NCBI GenBank assembly: GCA_001779505.1
Contig: MFKH01000016.1
Location: forward strand, 22,428 to 48,580
DNA from: Candidatus Jorgensenbacteria bacterium GWA1_54_12
GTDB lineage: Bacteria; Patescibacteriota; Minisyncoccia; UBA6257; GWB1-50-10
DNA: 26,153 nt
Direction: 5' to 3'
In this document: in pieces, positions 14,547 to 23,004 of the stretch
Numbering within the stretch: position 1 is the stretch's first letter
How the letters are laid out: every line of letters begins with the position of its first letter
Program-made: the position numbers and the translations under genes
Notes under the pieces: generated by a model
Database searches by the model: none
What the model saw: only the letters and a program-made list of their open reading frames with translations
Told to the model about the DNA's origin: nothing

Positions 14547-15989
14547 TTAGTTCTTTGCTTTTTTCATAAGCGGAAAGGCAACCGTTTCGCGCACCGGCAC
14601 GCCGGCAAGCACGGCGAACAGGCGCTCCGACATGCCGAAGCCGGCCGCGGGCGGCATGCCGTATTCCATCGCCGTCAAAAACTCTTCATCAATCTGCTGG
14701 GCCTCACGGTCGCCCTTCGCGCGCAAACGCATCTGTTCTTCAAATCGTTCCCGCTGGTCAATGGGGTCGTTCAATTCCGAGAACCCCTTCCCCATCTCGG
14801 TTCCCGCCGCCACAATCTGGAATCGCTCCACGCGGCGCGGGTCTTCTTCCATCCGTTTTGCCAGAGGTTCCACTTCAACCGGAGGGTTTATCAAAAAGCA
14901 CGGTTTCACAAGCTTTCCCCGTACCGCTTTTTTGTACACGAGGTCAATGAGGCGCCCCTTTCCGTAGTGTGACTCTACTGCAACGCCTAGGGCGCGCGCT
15001 TTTTCTCTCAACTGCGCCTCCGTTGCCGATAAGGGATTCAGCCCCGTTTCCTTCTCAAATATATCGGCATACTCAATCCGTGCGAAAGGCTCGCTCCACG
15101 AGATAGTGTGATTGCGCGTTTTCATCTTAAGCGTTCCAAACGTTTTCCGTATCATCTGTTTCACGAGCTTTTCCGTGAAGCGCATCATGTCGTTGTAGTC
15201 CCAATACGCCGCGTAGCACTCCATTTGCGTGTAATCCTGCAGGTGCTCCGCATCAATGCCTTCGTTCCGGAAAATCTTCCCGATTTCAAATATCTTTTCA
15301 AAACCTCCCACGAGCATTTTCTTCAGGGGCAGTTCAAGAGAAATGCGCATATAAAGATCCTCGTCCAGTGCGCGATAGTGCGTGATGAAGGGTTCCGCTT
15401 CGGCTCCTCCCGGCACGGCTTCCAAAACGGGCATCTCCAGTTCCGTGAACTCCGCCTTTTTAAGAAACGACCGCGCCGCGTCCCAAAACACCGCTTTCTT
15501 CAAAAGGAGCTCTTTCACTTCCGGGTTAAAGAGAACGTCCAAATATCTTTTCCGGAGGCGCGTTTCAACATCTTCCAAACCATACCACTCTGTCGGGAGC
15601 GGGCGAAGCGCTTTTGCAATGATGCGCGCGTGCTGTGCGGCGATGCTTTTTTCTCCCCGCTTCGTCGTAAGCGCCTTCCCTTGCGCCTCTATAAAATCGC
15701 CCCGGTCAAGCGTTTCGGAGAGAAGCTCAAATTCTGCCGTGTCACCCTTGCTTAAAATGACCTGAATGACACCGGTTTCGTCTTTCACGTCAAGAAACCA
15801 AATCTTCCCTTGGTCGCGCACGCTCCACACTCTTCCCGTAACGGCGACTGATTTCTTTCCCAGGCGGCGAAACGATGAAACCAAAGTTTCAATGGGGGCG
15901 CTCCGGCGCACCCGCGCCGGATACGGCGGCGCGCTTTCCCCGTACTTCAAGAGTTTCTTTCGTCTCTCGGAAGCAAGGTCTTCGCGCAT
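14547..15989 (-). CDS. lysS: Lysine--tRNA ligase, class II
   Basis: The 480-residue protein has an N-terminal OB-fold anticodon-binding domain (about 45-135, VAVTGRVWSVRDQGKIWFLDVKDETG). The class II core follows: motif 1 region FTELEMPVLEAVPGGAEAEPF, motif 2 FEIGKIFRNEGIDAEHLQDYTQMECY, and motif 3 GFGMSERLFAVLAG. The RNEG and TQME blocks are diagnostic for LysRS. Motif 3 has GMSER where most LysRS have GIDR, keeping the essential Arg. It charges tRNA-Lys with ATP. Its ATG follows the greA stop without a gap, so translation must be coupled. Confidence 0.95.
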   Translation of the reverse strand: MREDLASERRKKLLKYGESAPPYPARVRRSAPIETLVSSFRRLGKKSVAVTGRVWSVRDQGKIWFLDVKDETGVIQVILSKGDTAEFELLSETLDRGDFIEAQGKALTTKRGEKSIAAQHARIIAKALRPLPTEWYGLEDVETRLRKRYLDVLFNPEVKELLLKKAVFWDAARSFLKKAEFTELEMPVLEAVPGGAEAEPFITHYRALDEDLYMRISLELPLKKMLVGGFEKIFEIGKIFRNEGIDAEHLQDYTQMECYAAYWDYNDMMRFTEKLVKQMIRKTFGTLKMKTRNHTISWSEPFARIEYADIFEKETGLNPLSATEAQLREKARALGVAVESHYGKGRLIDLVYKKAVRGKLVKPCFLINPPVEVEPLAKRMEEDPRRVERFQIVAAGTEMGKGFSELNDPIDQRERFEEQMRLRAKGDREAQQIDEEFLTAMEYGMPPAAGFGMSERLFAVLAGVPVRETVAFPLMKKAKN

Positions 15990-16442
15990 TTATTTCACGG
16001 TTACGATGGTGTACCGCATCTCTCCTTTTGGCGTTTTCAGAACCACTTCGTTCCCTGCCGAGCGTCCGATGAGGAGTTTCCCCAAGGGTGATTCGTTTGA
16101 AATGCGCCCTGCCGACGGGTTTGCCTCGTCCGAACCCACAATAGTGTACGTTGTTTCCGTGCCGTCCTTCCGCACCGTCACCTCCGCCCCAACGTTAATA
16201 ACCGCGCTCCCTTCCGCCGGCTTCTTGATAATCTCCGCTTGGCGAACGACTTCGGTCAAGCGCCCTATCTTTTGCTCCAGCCACGCCTGTTCGTTCCGGG
16301 CTTCCTGATATTCCGAGTTTTCCGACAGGTCGCCAAGCTCTTTCGCTTCCCGGAGGCGCTCGGCAATCTCCCGCCGCCCTTCCGTTTCCAGACGCGAGAG
16401 TTCCCGTTTCAGCTCCTCAAACTTTTCCTTTGAGATAAACAT
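15990..16442 (-). CDS. greA: Transcription elongation factor GreA
   Basis: From the ATG at 16442 the protein has 150 residues; AGAGAG precedes it. The N-terminal coiled coil has KFEELKRELSRLETEGRREIAERLREAKELGDLSENSEY, with the conserved acidic tip (D and E of GDLSENSEY) that positions catalytic Mg2+ in the polymerase secondary channel. The C-terminal FKBP-like domain contains YTIVGSDEANPSAGRISNESPLGKLLIG, diagnostic of the family. GreA stimulates transcript cleavage in backtracked RNA polymerase. It lies four bases after mrdA and abuts lysS. Confidence 0.97.
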   Translation of the reverse strand: MFISKEKFEELKRELSRLETEGRREIAERLREAKELGDLSENSEYQEARNEQAWLEQKIGRLTEVVRQAEIIKKPAEGSAVINVGAEVTVRKDGTETTYTIVGSDEANPSAGRISNESPLGKLLIGRSAGNEVVLKTPKGEMRYTIVTVK

Positions 16443-16446
16443 CTCT

Positions 16447-18249
16447 CTACGATTTTTTATAGCGCTCATAGTACCACATGAGAACGTCGTGCGCCACTGG
16501 GACAACGTTTGACCCTCCTTCCCGCGCGTCTTCTATCATAAAGAGAAAGACGATTTCCGGCTTGTCGTACGGGGCGTATCCGACAACGAGCGCGTTGGTC
16601 CTGCTTTTCGTCACCTCGGCGCTACCGGTTTTCGCCGCCGCTTCAAGGGGGAGGAAATTCAAAAGATGCGCGGTGCCGAGAGGCGACGTGACCGCCTCGC
16701 GCATGCCTTCGCGCACGACGGCGAGCGTGCTTGTTGCAAGGCGCACAACGCTCTGCAATGCTTCCGGCGATTCCACGGCAATCCGCGGCTTGTAGAAAAC
16801 TCCTCCGTCGGCAATCGCCGCAATGTAGTTTATGAGTTCCAGGGGTGTCACTGTAAACGCGCCCTGGCCTATCGTCACGTTGTATGTGTCGCCGACCCGC
16901 CATACCCCTCCGGTTTTCTCCTTCCAGCCGGGAGACGGCAAAAAACCCGCCGCTTCCGCAGGAAGGTCTATCCCCGTTTTCTTGCCCAGGCCGAACGTGC
17001 TCCACCACAGGCGTAGGCGGGAAATGCCCAATCCCTTTTCGTTTTCAAACCCGCCGCCCACAATGTAGAAATACACGTTTGAAGAGCGCGCAAGCGCCGC
17101 GCGCATGTTCACCCAGCCGTGCGCCTTCCAGTCGCCGAATATGGACGGGTTCCCCGGGCTGTACGGATTTTCTACAACAAGCTGTCCGCTTGAGTAGAGC
17201 TCGTGCTCCGGGGTCATGACTCCCTCCTCAAGCGCCGCAATAGCAACCAAGGGCTTGATGGTTGAACCGGGATTATAGAGACCGCTTACCGCACGGTTAA
17301 AGAGCGGGTCTCCCGCGCCGCTCAAATATGCCTGCACATTGTCTACTTTGAAGCTTGGCACGGAGATGAGCGCGCGCACTTCTCCTCCTTCCGCGTCCAT
17401 AACAATGCCGACGCCTCCGCGCGCGCCGAGAAAAGAGATTTGTTCCGCCATGCGGTCGTAGACGTATTCCTGCAATCCTTTGTCAATAAACGTTTCAAGG
17501 CGCCGCCCTTCTCGGGGCTTTTCAACGTCGCGCGTTCCCTGCACTTCTTCCCGCGCGTTCAAAACGGTTACCGATGTTCCCTGTGTGCCGCGGAGGAGCG
17601 CGTCATATTGCTTCTCAAGTCCCGTCTTTCCCACTTCTTCTTCGGCAGACGCTCCTTCTTCTATGGCCCGCTCATCGGCAAGGCCGACATACCCCGTGAT
17701 GTGGCTTATGGCAAAGGGGTGCGCCGGCACGCGGGCAAAGCCCGGCTCTATTTCCACACCGGGAATGTGCCGCGCCGTAAGCTCTACAAGCATATCATGC
17801 GGCACGTCGCGCACGAGTAAGAGCCTCCCTAGCCGCCAGTCGTGCTCCTTCAGGCGCTTGGTCACCTCTTCCGCCGGCATGCCGGTCACTTCGCTTATGT
17901 CCCGAAGCGCCTCATTGCGCTCCGCGGCGTTTGACGGCAAAAACCGCATGGACACAAACGCCTTGACCGATGAGCGGTTGTCAACGAGAAGCTCTCCGTT
18001 GCGGTCAACGATGACGCCGCGCGGAGCGGGCTCAATCTCGGTGTAAAACATGTTTGCGCGGGCGCTCCGCTCATACAGCGTGTGCCGCCGCGCGCCGATA
18101 AGGAAAACCTGCGTTATGACAACGGCAAAAAGGATGAACGCCCCTCCCAGAAAAAGCTTGAACATCCGCGCCGTGAGCGGCACTTCCATGAGTTCATCCT
18201 CCACCGCCCTGTCCTGCAGGATATCTTCAAGATGTAATTCTTCGCGCAT
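16447..18249 (-). CDS. mrdA: Penicillin-binding protein 2 (elongasome transpeptidase)
   Basis: From the ATG at 18249 the protein has 600 residues. A membrane helix spans about 30-52 and the dimerisation domain opens with PRGVIVDRNGELLVDN (76-91). The transpeptidase domain carries all three active-site motifs: STIK (S329 nucleophile, K332), SSN (389-391) and KTG (540-542). VKAFVSMR and GLEKQYDALLRG are typical of PBP2. It cross-links peptidoglycan during cell elongation, outside the membrane, together with RodA and MreBCD. Its start overlaps the mreD end by 23 bases. The mreB-mreC-mreD-mrdA order is the standard rod-shape cluster; rodA is not in the window. Confidence 0.95.
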   Translation of the reverse strand: MREELHLEDILQDRAVEDELMEVPLTARMFKLFLGGAFILFAVVITQVFLIGARRHTLYERSARANMFYTEIEPAPRGVIVDRNGELLVDNRSSVKAFVSMRFLPSNAAERNEALRDISEVTGMPAEEVTKRLKEHDWRLGRLLLVRDVPHDMLVELTARHIPGVEIEPGFARVPAHPFAISHITGYVGLADERAIEEGASAEEEVGKTGLEKQYDALLRGTQGTSVTVLNAREEVQGTRDVEKPREGRRLETFIDKGLQEYVYDRMAEQISFLGARGGVGIVMDAEGGEVRALISVPSFKVDNVQAYLSGAGDPLFNRAVSGLYNPGSTIKPLVAIAALEEGVMTPEHELYSSGQLVVENPYSPGNPSIFGDWKAHGWVNMRAALARSSNVYFYIVGGGFENEKGLGISRLRLWWSTFGLGKKTGIDLPAEAAGFLPSPGWKEKTGGVWRVGDTYNVTIGQGAFTVTPLELINYIAAIADGGVFYKPRIAVESPEALQSVVRLATSTLAVVREGMREAVTSPLGTAHLLNFLPLEAAAKTGSAEVTKSRTNALVVGYAPYDKPEIVFLFMIEDAREGGSNVVPVAHDVLMWYYERYKKS

Positions 18250-18691
18250 AGTGCGGTAACAGTATAATCGCTCCCATTCCCCAAAGCACATTGTAGAGCA
18301 TTTCGCCGACAACGACGCCCGGCGCGACGCGCGCGCCTTGGAGCACGGCCGTTAGAAAATAAAAGAGTATCGTCCCTCCCGCAATTGCCCCCACCGTTGC
18401 CGTGCGCCCCCCTTTTGCCCACATGAGCGCGAGCGAGGCAATAAGAGCGGCACATGCTCCCGCCGCGGCACTATCACTGAATGCCGGAAACCATATGAGA
18501 GCCGCCGCGACTGCCGCCGCCGCCGCGCCGAGCCCCCATGCCATTCTCCCGGTGCGCTCCACCCCCACAATGATGAGAATAAGGATGAGGTTCGGGTTCA
18601 CTCCCCACGCATCCATGAGGCGGCTCCCATGAATCGCCGCCGCGAAAATGCCGGCCATGGCTCCCCGTACTCCCGTGTACCACGCGCTCAT
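18227..18691 (-). CDS. mreD: Rod shape-determining protein MreD
   Basis: From the ATG at 18691 the protein has 154 residues and is almost entirely hydrophobic, with about five membrane helices separated by short loops. It is rich in Ala, Gly and Ile. MreD sequences are poorly conserved; the call rests on size, topology and position between mreC and mrdA. It is a membrane partner of MreC in the elongation complex. The ATG shares its A with the mreC stop (TGATG), a clear coupling, which decides this start over the longer frame. Confidence 0.85.
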   Translation of the reverse strand: MSAWYTGVRGAMAGIFAAAIHGSRLMDAWGVNPNLILILIIVGVERTGRMAWGLGAAAAAVAAALIWFPAFSDSAAAGACAALIASLALMWAKGGRTATVGAIAGGTILFYFLTAVLQGARVAPGVVVGEMLYNVLWGMGAIILLPHYARRITS

Positions 18692-19341
18692 CAGGGGAAA
18701 TCGGTGAGAATTTTCACGCTCGCCACGTCCGGAAGCGCATACGGCACGCCCAGGGTTCCGCTCGCCCACACGCCGCTCCCCTTGTCCAGCGCCGCGATAA
18801 TTCCCACGGGCTTGCCCAGGGGGAAGTCGGGTGAAATGTTTGTCACGCTCATCTCTTCCGCCGCACCCCCGTCGCGGGGAATGAGCGTAAGGCGAGGCAC
18901 TCTGCCTCCCTCAAGAACCGCTTTTGTGCTGTTCCCCAAAGCGACACTGCTTCGCCACGCGCCGTCAAAAATCGTTTCTACCTCGGCGGTGTGCCGGCGC
19001 ACCGTACGCACCCTTCCCAAAAGAAAATCTCCGGGTCCCAAAACCGCCATGCCGACAGCGACTCCTTCCGCCCCGCCGGCATTCACGATAATCGTTCCGC
19101 GGTCATTCCACGGATATTCCGCAAATACGCGCGCTTCAAGATACTCCTCGTCTCCCGTACTGTCGCACATCTTTTCCGCGAGAGAAGAAAGTTCAATCTT
19201 GAGGCGCGCATTTTCCGCTTCTACAAGCACAGCCTCCCGCGGAAAGCGATTTGTTTCTTCCCATGCTCGGTATCCCCATATAAGAAGCGCCGCTCCCGCC
19301 GCCGCGCCGCATATAACAAAGAACCGGACGAATGATTTCAT
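18691..19341 (-). CDS. mreC: Rod shape-determining protein MreC
   Basis: From the ATG at 19341 the protein has 216 residues, somewhat shorter than many MreC. One membrane helix (about 5-24) is followed by a short coiled coil (about 38-58, AENARLKIELSSLAEKM). A beta-rich region follows with ARVFAEYPWNDRGTIIVNAGGAEGVAVGMAVLGPGDFLLGRV, the characteristic MreC block with the 'NxGxxxGVxxGM' pattern. It bridges cytoplasmic MreB and periplasmic-side PBP2. The start 13 bases after the mreB stop fits better than the 22-codon longer frame, which runs into mreB. Confidence 0.92.
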   Translation of the reverse strand: MKSFVRFFVICGAAAGAALLIWGYRAWEETNRFPREAVLVEAENARLKIELSSLAEKMCDSTGDEEYLEARVFAEYPWNDRGTIIVNAGGAEGVAVGMAVLGPGDFLLGRVRTVRRHTAEVETIFDGAWRSSVALGNSTKAVLEGGRVPRLTLIPRDGGAAEEMSVTNISPDFPLGKPVGIIAALDKGSGVWASGTLGVPYALPDVASVKILTDFP

Positions 19342-19354
19342 TTTTCTTGCGGCA

Positions 19355-20380
19355 TCACGCTTCAACGGCCTGGGCAGGGCCTTCAAGCGCCAGACGGTAT
19401 GCGTCAAAATGCTCCGTTACCACGCCCGCGCCGCGCACAACGGATGTCATCGGCTCTTCCATAATCTGCACTTTCACGCCGACTTCGCGTTCTATAAGCC
19501 CGCCCAAGCCAAACAGCAAACTGCCGCCGCCGCACAGGTAACAACCGTCTTTGTATATGTCACCGACGAGTTCCGCCGGCGTCGCTTCAACGAGCGTCTT
19601 CATCGTTTCAATGATTTTTTTGAGGGACGGCATAATCCATTCCCGCACCGAAGAATCCTTAACCCGCTCCTCCCGCGGCAAACCGCTCACGGCATCCCTG
19701 CCGCGTATTGCCACTTCCAAATGCGTGTTGCCCTTGGGGCGCGCCGACCCGACGCTTAATTTGATTTTTTCCGCCGTCGGCTCGCCGATTTCAAGATGAA
19801 GCGCGTCGCGCACGTTTCTCATAATGTCCGCATTGAACCGATTGCCAGCAATCTTAATCCGCCGTGAGATAACGATGCCTCCCATGGAGATGACCGCCAT
19901 GTCGGTTGAGCCGGCGCCGATATCCAAGATAAGCCGCGCCGACGGCTCGTACACTTCCAGGCGGTTTGAGAATGCGGCTGCAAGCGGCTGCTGCAGGAGA
20001 TGCACGTGGTTTGCGCCGATTTCTTTGAAAAGGTCAACGGCTGACTTGCGCTCAACCTCCGTCAAGTTTGTCGGGACGGTGACGATGGCTTCTGTAAGAA
20101 ATGACCAGGGTACGCCGTTGTGCTCCATGAACATGCGAATCATTTCTTTCGCCATGTCAAAATCCGCAGTCACGCCGTTTTCTATCGGGTGCATGGCGGT
20201 GATGTGCGAAGGAGTGCGGGCGAGCATCTCCTTTGCGCGGGTTCCCACGGCAACGATGCGGTTCGTGCGGTTGTTGAACGAAACGATGGAGGGCTGGTTT
20301 ACGATAACTCCCTTCCCCTTCACGTATATTCTTGTGTTGTCGGTTCCCAGGTCTATGCCGAGATATTTGCGATACAGCAT
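19355..20380 (-). CDS. mreB: Rod shape-determining protein MreB
   Basis: The 341-residue protein is a bacterial actin of standard size. It has the phosphate-1 loop GIDLGTDNTRIYVKGKG near the N-terminus, NQPSIVSFN and the HPIENGVTADFDMAKEMI region. Phosphate 2 is in LILDIGAGSTDMAVISMGG (about 150-170), and the adenosine region includes CGGGSLLFGLGGLIER. It polymerises with ATP along the membrane and directs lateral wall synthesis. Four bases separate it from proS. The first gene of the mreBCD-mrdA set, it implies a rod-shaped or elongating cell. Confidence 0.97.
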   Translation of the reverse strand: MLYRKYLGIDLGTDNTRIYVKGKGVIVNQPSIVSFNNRTNRIVAVGTRAKEMLARTPSHITAMHPIENGVTADFDMAKEMIRMFMEHNGVPWSFLTEAIVTVPTNLTEVERKSAVDLFKEIGANHVHLLQQPLAAAFSNRLEVYEPSARLILDIGAGSTDMAVISMGGIVISRRIKIAGNRFNADIMRNVRDALHLEIGEPTAEKIKLSVGSARPKGNTHLEVAIRGRDAVSGLPREERVKDSSVREWIMPSLKKIIETMKTLVEATPAELVGDIYKDGCYLCGGGSLLFGLGGLIEREVGVKVQIMEEPMTSVVRGAGVVTEHFDAYRLALEGPAQAVEA

Positions 20381-20384
20381 GTGT

Positions 20385-21626
20385 TTATGCGAAACGTTTC
20401 TTCAGCTCACTCACGCTCATAAGCATCGTCTTTTCTTCATCGCGCCGTTTCAGTTCAATCTTCTTTTCCCGCACCGTCTTCTCGCTCACGACTGCCCGCC
20501 ATGGTATACCCTTCAGGTCCGCATCGGCAAACTTCTCGCCCGCCGACGCCGTGCGGTCGTCGTAAAGCACGTCCACTCCCGCTTTGCACAATTCGTCATA
20601 TGCCTTGTCCGCAAAGCTCGCGACGGCGCGCGTTTCACCCAAGGCAAGGAGGTGCGCCTGAAACGGCGCGACCGACTCCGGCCACACGATGCCCTTCCCG
20701 TCCGAGCGCGTTTCTACGATAGTTCCCATGAGCCGCGAAAGGCCTATGCCGTAACAGCCCATGAGAACTTCTTGTTCTTTACCCGTCTCATCCTTGACCC
20801 GAAAATCAAACGCGGAAGAATATTTCGCCTTGAGCTTGAAGATGTTCCCGACTTCTATTGCTTTGCGTTCCGTGAGTTTCTTTGAGCCGCAAACGGGGCA
20901 CTGTGCCGCGCCCTCTACAATCTCGCGGTTCACCGCCACGGAGCACTTTGGGCACAGGAAAATGATGTCTTCGCCAGCGTCCGTCACCGTCTGGAACTCG
21001 TGCGAATACTGCGAAAACGTCCCCCCGGAGGCGAAAGTAAGATAGGTGTTATTTCCTATCCCCGCTTTCTCAAAAATGCGCGTATATGCCTCTTTAACCC
21101 GTTCATAGTATGCGTCCAGGTCCGCCTCGGTGAGATGGAACGAGTAGAGGTCTTTCATGAGAAACTCCCGCGAGCGCAGGAGCCCGGACTTTGCCCGCAG
21201 TTCGTCGCGAAACTTGTTTTGTATCTGATACACCGCGAACGGAAAATCTTTGTACGAGAGATTTTGGTGCTGGACCAAAGGCACAACGACTTCTTCGTGC
21301 GTCGGCCCCAGTGCGTAGTCGCTCTTGCCGTAATGGCTTGTGAAGCGAAAGAGCGCATCATATGTTTCCCACCGTCCCGTTTTTAGCCAGTTCTCTTTTG
21401 GCTGAAGCGCCGGCATGATAATTTCCTGCCCTCCCAGCGCATTCATCTCGCTCCGGATGAGACGCGCGATGCGCTCCATAACCCGAAGCCCGAGAGGCAA
21501 AAACGAGTACACGCCGGCCATGAGCTTTTCCACAAACCCTGCGCGTATGAGAAGGGCGGCGTTCACTGCCGCTTCGTCCTTCGGAGCCTCGCGCCGCGCG
21601 CGGGTAAAAAGTTTTGTCTCGCGCAT
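20385..21626 (-). CDS. proS: Proline--tRNA ligase with zinc-ribbon insertion instead of editing domain
   Basis: From the ATG at 21626 the protein has 413 residues. It starts MRETKLFTRARREAPKDE, the bacterial ProRS N-terminus. It carries LGPTHEE, motif 2 IQNKFRDELRAKSGLLRSREFLMKDLYSFH, SHEFQTVTDAGED and motif 3 VLMGCYGIGLSRLMGTIVE. Most bacterial ProRS have an insertion of about 180 residues between motifs 2 and 3 that removes mischarged alanine. Here the gap is short and contains CPKC (225-228) and CPVC (243-246), a zinc ribbon. The C-terminal anticodon domain (LYDDRTASAGEKFADADL) is present. It attaches proline to tRNA-Pro. No Shine-Dalgarno precedes the ATG, which is embedded in a palindromic region. 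mreB follows after four bases. Confidence 0.95.
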   Translation of the reverse strand: MRETKLFTRARREAPKDEAAVNAALLIRAGFVEKLMAGVYSFLPLGLRVMERIARLIRSEMNALGGQEIIMPALQPKENWLKTGRWETYDALFRFTSHYGKSDYALGPTHEEVVVPLVQHQNLSYKDFPFAVYQIQNKFRDELRAKSGLLRSREFLMKDLYSFHLTEADLDAYYERVKEAYTRIFEKAGIGNNTYLTFASGGTFSQYSHEFQTVTDAGEDIIFLCPKCSVAVNREIVEGAAQCPVCGSKKLTERKAIEVGNIFKLKAKYSSAFDFRVKDETGKEQEVLMGCYGIGLSRLMGTIVETRSDGKGIVWPESVAPFQAHLLALGETRAVASFADKAYDELCKAGVDVLYDDRTASAGEKFADADLKGIPWRAVVSEKTVREKKIELKRRDEEKTMLMSVSELKKRFA

Positions 21627-21628
21627 GC

Positions 21629-21764
21629 CAAAAGTGTCTACACTCACACGTTGAGTGTAACGAAATGAAGTGAGTTTAGCAACACTTTTGAGCACTCTGA
21701 GCCTGCCGAAGAGTTACCCTTCGCTACGCTCAGGGTGACGATTTTCTAGCCCCGCCAAGCGGGG
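21629..21764. repeat. Palindrome-rich intergenic element between rseP and proS
   Basis: Three hairpin groups fill this gap. CAAAAGTGT (21629-21637) pairs with ACACTTTTG (21682-21690), enclosing ACACTCA/TGAGTGT (21640-21646 and 21652-21658). GAGC..CGAAG (21699-21711) pairs with CTTCGCTACGCTC (21719-21731), overlapped by ACCCT/AGGGT (21716-21720, 21732-21736). CCCCGC/GCGGGG (21750-21764) has a CAA loop. No T tract follows any stem, so none is a classic terminator. The middle part resembles REP-type extragenic palindromes found in many bacteria. It contains the proS leader and possibly a weak promoter (TTGCTA-N17-TACACT on the minus strand). Confidence 0.65.
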
Positions 21765-21773
21765 AGAAAAGCG

Positions 21774-22799
21774 TCAAAATACAAATTTGCCGAGGTCTTT
21801 CACGGTCACGATGACCATGAGCGCGATGAGAAGGGCAAAGCCCACGGCGTTTGACCATGTGTGAACGCGCGCGGAGAGCGGCTTCCCTCTTAGCTTTTCA
21901 AACAGCACAAAGAGCAGGCGTCCCCCGTCAAGCGCCGGAAACGGGATAAGATTCAAAACCGCAAGGTTCACCGATATAACGGCGGTGAGCTCAAGAAGGT
22001 ACGCCGCGCCCAAGGCGCCCGCCGCCTTCGCCACCACAAACACGCCGACTGGTCCCGATACCGCATCAAGCACACCGGGCTCCGAAAACGCGCGGGATAT
22101 GAGCGTTGCGAATCCAACGGCGACTGCCGCAAATCCTCCGATGGCGGCCTGTGCGCCGTGCCATAAGCTTGCAAAGAACGGCTCGCGTGAAACGCCCATA
22201 TCAACGAGTTCAAGACCAAGACGCCCCTCGCCTGCAGGCGGATTTTCACGCGGCGCGAGGGTGAGCCGTTCCTCGGCGCCGTTCCGTTTCACCAAAAGCT
22301 CCAATGAATCCTCCGCACCGCCCGTGAACGTAATGAAACGCTCTGCGGTAACGGGTGCGTCAAGCGTGCGCCCGGCGCTCTCTGCGCCGAAAATAACGTC
22401 TCCCATGCGCACGCCCGCCGCTTCGGCGGGCGACCCAGAGAGAACGCTCGCGATGACAAGGTTCTGCGACATCCCGACCATAAAGACCACGGAGAAAAGC
22501 ACCCACGCAAGCACGACGTTCATAAAAACACCGGCAACCAAGATCACCGCTCGCTTCCATGCGGGGCTTGTGACAAACGCTCCGTCAAATTCTCCGTCAA
22601 GCTTTACGAATCCGCCGAAAGGAAGCGCGTTTATGCTGTATCGCGTTCCGCCCCGCGTAAAGCTCGCAATGCGCGGCGGAATCCCGATGCCGAATTCCTG
22701 GACCTTCACGCCCAGCATTTTCGCGGCAAAAAAATGTCCTGCCTCGTGGACAATGATAAGAACGGAGAGCGCGACGATAACGGCAAGCGCGGTTACCAT
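21774..22799 (-). CDS. rseP: Site-2 intramembrane metalloprotease RseP (M50 family)
   Basis: The 341-residue protein has the zinc-binding HEAGH (residues 18-22) in its first membrane helix. GIGIPPRIASF and the YSINALPFGGFVKLDGE block follow, typical of RseP. A membrane helix lies near 85-110, and one PDZ domain (about 115-200, SVLSGSPAEAAGVRMGDVIFG) comes next. A helix with NLIPFPALDGGRLLFVLFE, supplying the third zinc ligand Asp, follows, then a last helix near the C-terminus. It cleaves membrane-embedded substrates such as anti-sigma factors or leftover signal peptides. It starts two bases after a small membrane-protein gene and follows frr, a common neighbour of rseP in bacteria. Confidence 0.95.
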   Translation of the reverse strand: MVTALAVIVALSVLIIVHEAGHFFAAKMLGVKVQEFGIGIPPRIASFTRGGTRYSINALPFGGFVKLDGEFDGAFVTSPAWKRAVILVAGVFMNVVLAWVLFSVVFMVGMSQNLVIASVLSGSPAEAAGVRMGDVIFGAESAGRTLDAPVTAERFITFTGGAEDSLELLVKRNGAEERLTLAPRENPPAGEGRLGLELVDMGVSREPFFASLWHGAQAAIGGFAAVAVGFATLISRAFSEPGVLDAVSGPVGVFVVAKAAGALGAAYLLELTAVISVNLAVLNLIPFPALDGGRLLFVLFEKLRGKPLSARVHTWSNAVGFALLIALMVIVTVKDLGKFVF

Positions 22800-22801
22800 A
22801 T

Positions 22802-23002
22802 CTATTCGGCGCTTCCCTTTATGCGGTCAATAAAGTTCCGAAGCGCACCGCCCTCTTTGAATAGGTCGGTGAGAGAAGGAGTTTCTTCCTCTCCTCCCTC
22901 CGGGGTGACAATTTCCGCCGCGTCTTTCCCCGTTACAATGAAGTACGCCAGGGCGGCGATGCCGATGATAACGGCAATGCGTATGATGAATTTCAAAATC
23001 AT
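22802..23002 (-). CDS. Small single-helix membrane protein, unknown
   Basis: This 66-residue protein starts with a strong membrane helix (about 3-23, rich in Ile and Ala). An acidic linker (GGEEETPS, about 36-43) and a short amphipathic C-terminal segment (LTDLFKEGGALRNFIDRIKG) follow. I do not recognise a family. It starts two bases after the frr stop and ends two bases before rseP, so it is on the same mRNA and translated by coupling. The position next to an intramembrane protease raises the possibility of a substrate or adaptor, which is inference from context only. Confidence 0.8.
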   Translation of the reverse strand: MILKFIIRIAVIIGIAALAYFIVTGKDAAEIVTPEGGEEETPSLTDLFKEGGALRNFIDRIKGSAE

Positions 23003-23004
23003 GG

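Noticed and set aside
18629..19759. Plus-strand frame of 376 codons opposite mreC and mreB
   Set aside because: Antisense to well-supported genes, low-complexity Ser/Arg/Pro composition, no start signal.
21629..21764. CRISPR array or insertion-sequence ends
   Set aside because: The elements are inverted stems of different sequence, without regular spacers, target duplications or a transposase.
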